The position numbers and the translations under genes are program-made. From assembly GCA_964412395.1 (NCBI GenBank), contig CAYPOY010000213.1, positions 1 through 9,134 of the forward strand: a DNA stretch of 9,134 nt, given 5' to 3'. Below the pieces are notes generated by a model. It was not told where the DNA came from. It made no database searches and saw nothing but the letters and a program-made list of their open reading frames with translations. Within the stretch, counting starts at the first letter, position 1. The number at the start of each line of letters is the position of its first letter. Of the stretch, positions 1 through 6,079 are shown piece after piece. The DNA comes from CAYPOY01 sp964412395 (GTDB lineage: Bacteria > Chloroflexota > Anaerolineae > B4-G1).

Positions 1-1396
1 GGGTGGCCTTCATCACCTGCCCCATCAACCAGCCGATGATTTGCACCTTGCCGCCCAGGTAGCGGCTCACCTGCTGCGGATTTTCCTCCAGCATCTGCGC
101 GACGATCTTCTCCAGCGCCGCCACATCGGAGACCTGCGCCAATCCGCGCTCCTCTACAATCTGGCGTGCAGCGTGGCCGCTGGCGAACATCTCCTCCAGC
201 ACCTCCTTGCCCGTGTTAAGGTTGATGGTGCTGTCTTTGACCAATCCAATCAGTTCTGCCAGGGCCTGGGGGGAGACCCGCACCGCGCCAATCTCCCGCC
301 CGGTCTCCTTCATCAGCCGGAACAACTCGCCGGTAACCCAGTTGGCGACTATCTTGGGGCCAGCCGTGTTGGCTGCGGCGGTGACAGCCGCCTCGTAGTA
401 ATCGGCCACACCCCTGTCGGCGACCAGTACTCCGGTGTCGTAGTCACCGAGCCCATAGTCGGCAATGAAACGGGCGCGCTTGGCGTCGGGCAGTTCCGGC
501 AGTTGAGCCTGCAACTCCTCCACCCACTCGCGGCTGATTTCCAGGATCGGGAGGTCAGGTTCAGGGAAATAGCGGTAATCGTCGGCGTACTCCTTGCCTC
601 GCTGGGGCACGGTGACCCCTCGTGTCTCGTCCCAGCCCATCGTCTGCTGGGTGATCGTGCCGCCGGCATCCAGCGTCGCAATTTGGTTCTCGATCTCGTA
701 GGCCACCGAGCGGGCCAGGGCGTGGAAGGAGTTGAGGTTCTTGATCTCGTGGCGTGGATTCAGCGCGTCTGAGTCCACGGGTCGCACGCTGACGTTAGCC
801 TCAAAGCGCATCATGCCCTTTTCCATATCCCCCGAGTTGACGCCCAGGTAGACGAGGATAGCGTGGAGTTTGGTCGCGTAGGCTTGCACCTCCTCGACCG
901 AGCGCATGTCGGGCTCGCTGACGATCTCCAGCAGCGGCACGCCAGCGCGGTTGAAATCCACCAGGCTGACGCCGCCGCCTATGTGGTACAGTTTGCCCGT
1001 GTCCTCCTCCAGGTGCGCGCGGTTGATGCGGATGCGTTTGGTGCCCGCCTCAGTTTCGATCTCCAGGTAGCCGTTCACTGTCAGGGGTGGGAATACTGGA
1101 GTATACTGGGAGATTTGATAGCCCTTGGGCAGGTCAGGGTAGAAGTAGGACTTGCGGGCAAAACGGGTGAAGGGGGGGGCATCGCAGTGTAGCGCCAGTC
1201 CGGTCATGAGGGCGATCTCAACTGCGCGCCGGTTGATGACCGGCAGCGTCCCGGGCATGGCGGTGCAGACTGGGCAGACGTAGGTATTGGGTTCTAAATC
1301 GCCGGTATCCTCTACCACCGGGCAGGAGCAGAACATCTTGGAGGCGGTATGGATCTGGGCGTGGACTTCCAGGCCGATGACGGGTTCGTAGTTCAT
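1..1396 (-). CDS. gatB: Aspartyl/glutamyl-tRNA(Asn/Gln) amidotransferase subunit B (C-terminus cut by window edge)
   Basis: GatB is the kinase/transamidase subunit of GatCAB. It activates Glu or Asp misacylated on tRNA(Gln) or tRNA(Asn) so that ammonia from GatA can amidate it, in the cytoplasm. I translated the frame by hand from the ATG at 1396 to base 2: it is open for 465 residues. It begins MNYEPVIGLEVHAQ, with the family's Glu10/His12 metal-site residues, and has a zinc-type cysteine set (Cys23, Cys25, Cys41, Cys44). The family motifs YFYPDLPKGYQISQY, VDFNRAGVPLLEIVSEPDMR, ADDYRYFPEPDLPP-like and the YqeY-like tail ending GQVMKAT are present. Family length suggests only about 15-25 residues are missing. 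An 8-C run near residue 73 does not break the frame. The start shares four bases (ATGA) with the methylase stop upstream, and AGGAGG lies about 10 nt before the ATG. No gatC or gatA is in the window. Identity is very secure. Confidence 0.97.
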   Translation of the reverse strand, partial: MNYEPVIGLEVHAQIHTASKMFCSCPVVEDTGDLEPNTYVCPVCTAMPGTLPVINRRAVEIALMTGLALHCDAPPFTRFARKSYFYPDLPKGYQISQYTPVFPPLTVNGYLEIETEAGTKRIRINRAHLEEDTGKLYHIGGGVSLVDFNRAGVPLLEIVSEPDMRSVEEVQAYATKLHAILVYLGVNSGDMEKGMMRFEANVSVRPVDSDALNPRHEIKNLNSFHALARSVAYEIENQIATLDAGGTITQQTMGWDETRGVTVPQRGKEYADDYRYFPEPDLPILEISREWVEELQAQLPELPDAKRARFIADYGLGDYDTGVLVADRGVADYYEAAVTAAANTAGPKIVANWVTGELFRLMKETGREIGAVRVSPQALAELIGLVKDSTINLNTGKEVLEEMFASGHAARQIVEERGLAQVSDVAALEKIVAQMLEENPQQVSRYLGGKVQIIGWLMGQVMKAT

Positions 1397-4300
1397 TGGA
1401 AAAGCGCCTCCTGCGGTAGATTCGGCCCTTCCCACACCTTTTCGGTCAGCCGCTCGGCGGCCGCCTGATCCAGCGTCCGGTTGTAGAAGGCGGCGCGGAG
1501 GCGCTGGCGCAGTTCCCGCAGGTAGACCTCGTAGGCGGCGATGGTTTCGTAGATGTGGATGGGGGTTTGGGGCATCTGGACGATGAACTGGCCGGCCAGC
1601 CGGGTGTAGAGGACGAATTTGGCCTCAGGTTTGGTGCCCTCGAAGGTGACGGCCCCGTCGGAGGTGGTCAGGGCAATCTTGCCGAAGTGAGGCGGATTCA
1701 TTTGCAGGGGTTCCTGAGGCAGGGCGAAGGTTCTGAAGGGGTCCCGGCGTGCTTCTTTGGGCAGGAAAGCGTCGGGGAAACGTTTGGGGCCCTGGGGCAG
1801 GACTTCGGCCAGGGCTTGCCGTTTCAGGCTGGTCACATCCCGTCTCACCCGCTCCTTCTTGCGCCGGCCGCCCTGTCGGCCCAGTTCGATGCGCTCCCGC
1901 ACCAGCGTGGTCAGCCCCTCGTAGATGCGAGGCAAATACTCGTCGGGGTCGAGGCCCAGCGCCTCCAGCACGGCGCGGTCGAGGGCCTGGGGGTCGGGGC
2001 GGGTGACTTCGCTGAAGACGGAACCAATGGGCCGCTCCAGCAGCGGCTCGAAGGCGGCCAGGATACGCTGCCGCTGCTCCTCGCTGAACCGGCGCACGTC
2101 GGGCACGAGTAGGTAGTCGGCAGCCTCTTGGACAGTCAGTTCAAGCACACCATCACCAAGAGTGACCCGCCCCGTCATTTCGATGAAGAATGCCTCGATG
2201 GTTGAGTTTAGAATTGCTGCTACGAGTTCAACGTGGGTCTCGGACTCAGGCACGAGGAAATACAGCCGCTTATCGGCAAGCAACTGGACGGGACTATAAC
2301 GACACAGAAACCGATCATTGAAAGCGGAGAGAATGAATAGACGAGCCGGTCGCGTGCGGTATTCTGGTATAGCCCACCAGCCAGGTTCGCGATTCTGCAT
2401 CCATGGGTTCTCTGACCACTTCCGGCCCACGTGCGGGCCAGAGGTGTAACGCTGCTCCGCTCCCCATTCGATGTAGTGCAAGGCTCCTGTTTTGCCGTGT
2501 CGTCGCAAGTCTTCCAAAGTTTCCCGACAGATGAAGACTTTGTGCGGCAAGGTGTCCACGTCTATCTCAATCTTGCCGCTCTTGCCCATGGACTTCATCA
2601 GCGGCTGCAAATACTCTAGCTCGATGTTCCGTTGGCGAATCGCTTCGTCGTCCAAGTAGAAGAACTCGTTAAGCAACGTCAGGCAACCACGTGCGAGCTC
2701 AGCTATCTTCCCCAACGGCACCAACCGGTCTCCACAGGCAGCCAGCAGGTCGAAATACACCTCAGGCGCTCGCAGGTATGGCCCCCACTTCACCGTCTTG
2801 CCGGCCGCTTCCACCTCCTCCTGCAGCGCGCCCTGACGCAGGGCCCGCACCCGCACGTCTTCATCCTCGTAGACCCGCATCTCCTCACTGTCGAACCATT
2901 CGCCGGCCGTCGTCTCACGGATCAGCCCCACCAGGTCTTCCAGGTCCTCCCACCGCTCCCCCGCAGCCAGGTCGGCGGGCGACAACTCCGCCAACGGGCG
3001 CTTGGCTTTGACGAAGCGAACGGGGTTAGCGTCCCGATCCTCGGCGTCCCGACACCACTCCAGCACGGTCACCACGGTGTTGACCGCCGCCTCCTCAAAC
3101 CAGGGCTCGCAGCGGCTCTCCAGGATGGCTACGATCTTGAAGTTGTTCAGGAAGAAGCGCTGCAACTCGTACCCGTAGGCCACGTCCAGCCAGGCGTTCG
3201 AGGTCACGATGCCCATCCGTCCACCCTCGCGCAGGAAGCGGGCGGCGTGGAAGAAGAGGTAGGCGTAGATGTCGGCCAGACCGGAGAGGCGTAACCCGGC
3301 TTTCTCATAGAATGGGGTCAGGTCCAGCCCGTTCTTGCGGGCGGCGGCCAGATCCCGGGCCACCCGTTTCTTGAAGGCGAAGGCTGCTTCGTACTCGGCC
3401 AGCCAGTCCTCCGCAATGACCTGCCAGAGTTGCCGCTTGTACCCTTTCACCTGACGCTCAATGCGCTCCTGGCGGATGTAGGGGAAATTGCCCACCACAG
3501 CGTCGAAGACAGGCATCGGTTCTTCAATGAACTCGCCGAACTCGTCGCCGGCGCGGGGCGGGGGGAAGCGGAAGGTGGCGTCCGGGGTGACCTCGAAAGA
3601 GTCACAGACGAGGATGCGGGGGAAGTTGTCGGGGTTGCTCAAATCCTGGCGGAAGAGGTTGATGGTAGCCAGTTCGGCCGGGAAGTGGGCGATGTCCACC
3701 CCCCACAGTTGGGCCAGCAGCCGGTGGTGCTCGCTTTGGCCCAGGTGTTTCAACCGGTCATAGGCCCGCAGGAGGAACGTGCCCGTGCCACAGGTGGGGT
3801 CGAGCACTTTATCGCCGGGCGTGCATAAGCAGAAGGCCAGGATGAGGTCTACCAGGTCCTCGCGGGTGAAGTATTGCCCCAGGGCACGGCGTTCCTCCGG
3901 GGGGATGAGCCCCTCGAAGACGCGGCCGACCACGTCTTGAGGCATCTCGGCGAAATCGCCCCGCTCCAGGTCGGCCGTCAGGGCCACCAGTTCATCCAGC
4001 GCCGCCTGGGGAAAGGGGATGTGCTCGACGATGGATTCCTCGAAGACGGCCTGATAGTCAATGCGGCAGGCCTGGGCGAAGAGGTCGCGCAGGCGGGGCA
4101 TCACCAGCGCGGCGCTCACATCGGAGAGGTCCAGGGGTGGCAGGGACGGATGCTGGCGGCGCAGGCTCTGGTAGAAGAGTATCTTGCCCAGTGAGCGGTA
4201 GACCGCCTGGCGGGCCACGGTCTCGTAGAAGGGGTCATCGCCGAAGTTGATGATGCCCTGGCGGGTGGTCCAGGCCTGGAGTTGTTGCTTGAACTTGGGA

Positions 4301-4413
4301 TCGCGAGCCATCGTGGTGCGCAGGGAGCGCTCCAGCGGCAGCCAGAGAGCATCCACCGCCTCGGTCAAGCGGCGGACGAAGAAGGTGGCGTCGGGGATGA
4401 GGTGAGGACTCAT
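1393..4413 (-). CDS. N6-adenine DNA methyltransferase with fused recognition domain (Eco57I/TaqI-like, COG1002-type)
   Basis: Probably methylates adenine in a specific DNA site using S-adenosylmethionine. Residue numbers count from the ATG at 4413. An N-terminal helical region of about 170 residues precedes LGQYFTRED (178-186, motif X-like). The SAM-binding motif I is LDPTCGTGTFL (204-214). The catalytic motif IV is NFPY (309-312), where NPPY is usual. GRMGIVTSNAWL follows at 398-409. Residues about 552-772 resemble a TaqI-type recognition domain, with RGCLTLLNEFFYL and later LNSTIEAFF. A very basic stretch lies near 845-858, followed by a C-terminal domain of unknown role. I see no PD-(D/E)XK nuclease motif in the N-terminal region, so this looks like a methylase or specificity enzyme rather than a clear type IIG restriction enzyme. 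Neither possible start has a good ribosome binding site. An in-frame TTG at 4422 would overlap the DUF2283 stop and add three residues; I preferred the ATG. The target sequence cannot be predicted. Confidence 0.9.
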   Translation of the reverse strand: MSPHLIPDATFFVRRLTEAVDALWLPLERSLRTTMARDPKFKQQLQAWTTRQGIINFGDDPFYETVARQAVYRSLGKILFYQSLRRQHPSLPPLDLSDVSAALVMPRLRDLFAQACRIDYQAVFEESIVEHIPFPQAALDELVALTADLERGDFAEMPQDVVGRVFEGLIPPEERRALGQYFTREDLVDLILAFCLCTPGDKVLDPTCGTGTFLLRAYDRLKHLGQSEHHRLLAQLWGVDIAHFPAELATINLFRQDLSNPDNFPRILVCDSFEVTPDATFRFPPPRAGDEFGEFIEEPMPVFDAVVGNFPYIRQERIERQVKGYKRQLWQVIAEDWLAEYEAAFAFKKRVARDLAAARKNGLDLTPFYEKAGLRLSGLADIYAYLFFHAARFLREGGRMGIVTSNAWLDVAYGYELQRFFLNNFKIVAILESRCEPWFEEAAVNTVVTVLEWCRDAEDRDANPVRFVKAKRPLAELSPADLAAGERWEDLEDLVGLIRETTAGEWFDSEEMRVYEDEDVRVRALRQGALQEEVEAAGKTVKWGPYLRAPEVYFDLLAACGDRLVPLGKIAELARGCLTLLNEFFYLDDEAIRQRNIELEYLQPLMKSMGKSGKIEIDVDTLPHKVFICRETLEDLRRHGKTGALHYIEWGAEQRYTSGPHVGRKWSENPWMQNREPGWWAIPEYRTRPARLFILSAFNDRFLCRYSPVQLLADKRLYFLVPESETHVELVAAILNSTIEAFFIEMTGRVTLGDGVLELTVQEAADYLLVPDVRRFSEEQRQRILAAFEPLLERPIGSVFSEVTRPDPQALDRAVLEALGLDPDEYLPRIYEGLTTLVRERIELGRQGGRRKKERVRRDVTSLKRQALAEVLPQGPKRFPDAFLPKEARRDPFRTFALPQEPLQMNPPHFGKIALTTSDGAVTFEGTKPEAKFVLYTRLAGQFIVQMPQTPIHIYETIAAYEVYLRELRQRLRAAFYNRTLDQAAAERLTEKVWEGPNLPQEALFQ

Positions 4414-4418
4414 TGGCT

Positions 4419-4634
4419 TCAAGCAGGCACAGCTTGCAAGGGCTTTAATTCATAAATGATACCTAGCGGCTCGGTAATGTGCTCTGACGCATCCAATATT
4501 TCAATGGAAACCAGGCGGCCATCGTGTCCATAATCAATGATGAGCCCATCTTGAACCTCATCGCTCTCAGTCACGGGGCTATCGCGCAAAATGAGGGTCA
4601 GTGTATCGGTCTCTGGATCGTAGATGATTTTCAC
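4419..4634 (-). CDS. DUF2283 family small protein, possible antitoxin-like partner
   Basis: A 71-residue protein with the typical DUF2283 pattern: an N-terminal MKIIYDPETDTLTLIL strand pair, a central glycine/aspartate turn (GLIIDYGHDGRLVSIEILDA) and a short variable tail. Length is normal for the family. It starts with GTG at 4634, which overlaps the upstream DUF4258 stop (GTGA); GGAGGAG five bases before the GTG supports this start. The biochemical role of DUF2283 is not established. Genes of this family are often found beside DUF4258 genes, and an antitoxin-like or regulatory role is suspected from that pairing. That function is inference here. The gene is relatively AT-rich: 4441-4500 counts 25 G+C in 60, against about two thirds in the methylase core. 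Confidence 0.88.
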   Translation of the reverse strand: MKIIYDPETDTLTLILRDSPVTESDEVQDGLIIDYGHDGRLVSIEILDASEHITEPLGIIYELKPLQAVPA

Positions 4635-4906
4635 GGCTTCTCCTCCATCCAGTACTTATCTATCTTAGACGTCTTGTACACAGTGATAACCAGATCGGTC
4701 GTCTCGCTTTTCTTCACGATCACTCTGAGCAGCATCTCCTTGCCCTGCACCGGATCGTGATATCTACTTTGTAGAATGGTCCGCCCCTTAGCAGCGGGAA
4801 GCTGCTGCTGGGGGGCAGCAACTACGGAGAGGATGAGGTCTGTAGCAATTTGACGTCGCTTAGCCTCGAAGCGAGCGTGGCCGGTAATGATGATCTTCTT
4901 TTTCAT
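4631..4906 (-). CDS. DUF4258 family small protein, possible RelE/BrnT-like toxin
   Basis: A 91-residue basic protein matching the DUF4258 pattern. It has the N-terminal ITGHARFEAKRRQI element (His-Ala-Arg plus a basic helix), a middle region with conserved-looking Arg/Tyr (residues about 42-50), a strand carrying LLRVIVKK, and the C-terminal VITVYKTSKIDKYW signature. Family members are small, single-domain and often compared with RelE/BrnT-fold toxins; no activity can be read from the sequence itself. It starts at ATG 4906, overlapping the previous stop by four bases (ATGA), and ends in a GTGA overlap with the DUF2283 gene, so the two are almost certainly co-translated. The ribosome binding site is weak, which suggests translational coupling to the upstream 250-residue gene. 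Confidence 0.87.
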   Translation of the reverse strand: MKKKIIITGHARFEAKRRQIATDLILSVVAAPQQQLPAAKGRTILQSRYHDPVQGKEMLLRVIVKKSETTDLVITVYKTSKIDKYWMEEKP

Positions 4907-5655
4907 TTCCGGGAGATTGGATCGGCCAGAAACTTCACGTAGACCAGGTTGCCCATGCGGTCAATGTTGAAGCGGATGACGTAGGGCAACTCGCGCTGGG
5001 TTCGCTTGAGCAACTCCGTAGCCTCGGCTATCTCGAAGCGCAGCCCGTCGTTCACCAGGGCTCGAATACCGGCCAGCAAGGCCGTCTCTTTGATGGGTGC
5101 GTAACCCAGCGGGCTTTTGAGTTCGTTGTAGGCGGCGTAGAGACGGGCCAACATCTGGGTCTCGTCAGCCGGGGTGGCGCCGGAACCAAAGGCGGCGATT
5201 TCGGTAGGCGGGGTCAGGCGCAGGAGAGCCAGTCCGGCCACCATGAGCGAATAGGTGCCTGGCTTGATCAGACCCAGAGCAAGGAGCAAGGGAGGATACT
5301 TGCGCCAGTCCTCGTCTACCAGTTTTCCGCTTTGTGAGGGCAGTTGTGATGGAGCCAGGTAGACGTCCTGAATCTCCAGTCGTACCGTGTGGCCGGCGTC
5401 GAAATCAGGCCCCAGCCGGCTGAGCGTCTGCTTGAGGGGCGCGTAGGCCCTGTCGGTCAGCCGCCGCCGGGCGTAGGTGTAGATTTGCGGCGTCAGCGGC
5501 ACCGTCACCTTGCGCCGCACGGTCTCCACCAGCCCGTGGCCCAATGTCTCCAGACTGGAGGTGCTGGTGCTAGCGCAGCGGGAGGCCACGTACTTGCCGA
5601 AGCCCAGCCGCTGCATCGGTCGCTGGGCGCTATCCAGGACTCGCAAGAGGTTCAT
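4903..5655 (-). CDS. Unrecognised 250-residue protein in methylase cassette
   Basis: I do not recognise this protein. It is soluble-looking and basic at the N-terminus (several Arg between residues 12 and 70, with a Ser/Thr-rich patch at 29-34). Residues about 121-146 form a hydrophobic stretch interrupted by Lys-Pro-Gly and Arg, more like buried helices or a winged-helix core than a membrane span. The C-terminal third (about 165-240) alternates amphipathic helices with a closing strand pair near 224-242, which might be DNA-binding but is not diagnostic. No nuclease, ATPase or methylase motif is visible. GGAGGA lies about 11 nt before the ATG. It overlaps the PLD-like gene upstream and the DUF4258 gene downstream by four bases each, which argues that it is a real gene and a functional member of the cassette. 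A specificity, regulatory or structural partner would fit; none is shown. Confidence 0.75.
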   Translation of the reverse strand: MNLLRVLDSAQRPMQRLGFGKYVASRCASTSTSSLETLGHGLVETVRRKVTVPLTPQIYTYARRRLTDRAYAPLKQTLSRLGPDFDAGHTVRLEIQDVYLAPSQLPSQSGKLVDEDWRKYPPLLLALGLIKPGTYSLMVAGLALLRLTPPTEIAAFGSGATPADETQMLARLYAAYNELKSPLGYAPIKETALLAGIRALVNDGLRFEIAEATELLKRTQRELPYVIRFNIDRMGNLVYVKFLADPISRK

Positions 5656-5981
5656 ACAGGTGAAAATCCTCCATGTACACTGACGCGGGGACGGATGTCC
5701 AAGATGAAGGCCCGCTCTACCCAGTTACACGCCAGCAATAGGTCAACGGCCTGTTGATGCCATGGTTCTTCAGGCTGGCGCGTGATGACGTAGGTGGGAA
5801 TCCGGCGCTTCCCGATCAGATCGAGCACATAGGCCAGAGTAAACCGCACACCCTCCAATGTGCCGATCCAGGGCGAGACGATGATCAGGCTCTCGAACGG
5901 CTCATCGGTGAGGCAGAATCTCTGTAGGAAACGCTTGACTGGTTTCTCAGTGACCAGTTCGGCAAATTCGTGGACTGGCAT
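5652..5981 (-). CDS. Short phospholipase-D-fold protein lacking the HKD motif (possible truncated nuclease)
   Basis: A 109-residue protein whose core, SLIIVSPWIG (about 31-40), then a helix and RIPTYVITRQP (about 60-70), resembles the first half of a PLD-like nuclease domain, where an SPWI/SPYI strand precedes a helix and a parallel strand. In complete members an LHAK-type HxK motif follows. Here the chain stops soon after SVHGG with no lysine at the expected place, and neither alternative frame supplies HxK before the next gene. It is either a degraded nuclease or a small PLD-derived binding domain. The ATG at 5981 is the first possible start, because an in-frame TGA lies two codons upstream; GAGGAG is 13 nt away, longer than ideal. 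It is the first gene after the promoter at 6041-6069 and overlaps the next gene by ATGA. The fold call is moderate; catalysis is unlikely from this chain alone. Confidence 0.68.
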   Translation of the reverse strand: MPVHEFAELVTEKPVKRFLQRFCLTDEPFESLIIVSPWIGTLEGVRFTLAYVLDLIGKRRIPTYVITRQPEEPWHQQAVDLLLACNWVERAFILDIRPRVSVHGGFSPV

Positions 5982-6040
5982 CTCTCACTGGATTCTCCTC
6001 ATCGGCTACAGAACGCGGCAGGGAGACATTGGGCCACAGT

Positions 6041-6069
6041 ATTGTACAGTGAGTAACGTTGTGTGTCAA
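6041..6069 (-). promoter_or_regulatory. Sigma70-type promoter for the methylase cassette
   Basis: On the minus strand, TTGACA (6069-6064) is a perfect -35 hexamer, followed by exactly 17 nt and TACAAT (6046-6041), one base from the consensus -10. It sits just after the alr stop codon. Transcription would begin near 6034 and leave about 50 nt of leader before the PLD-like gene. An imperfect dyad (CACAGTA at 6035-6041, TACAGTG at 6045-6051, one mismatch in seven) covers the -10 and could be an operator, but this is weak. No other promoter of this quality was seen down to gatB. Confidence 0.72.
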
Positions 6070-6079
6070 ACTGCTTTGA

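Noticed and set aside
41..772. Plus-strand open frame of 243 codons antisense to gatB
   Set aside because: Its product is low-complexity and family-less, and the opposite strand encodes an unbroken, highly conserved GatB; it is a GC-rich shadow frame.
1172..1179. Run of eight G as a possible frameshift in gatB
   Set aside because: Translation through it gives the expected GatB sequence on both sides (APPFTRFARKSYFYPDLP) in one frame.
2632..3294. Plus-strand open frame of 220 codons inside the methylase gene
   Set aside because: Antisense to conserved methylase sequence, with a His/Gln/Val-rich product typical of reverse-strand shadows.
5940..5990. Possible leader peptides before the PLD-like gene (a five-codon ATG frame ending two codons before the start, and a 13-codon GTG frame overlapping it)
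   Set aside because: Both are very short and easily arise by chance; no attenuator hairpin or repeated codon is seen.
5982..6079. Terminator after alr
   Set aside because: Only a four-base CAAA/TTTG stem is present, with no T-run; not convincing.
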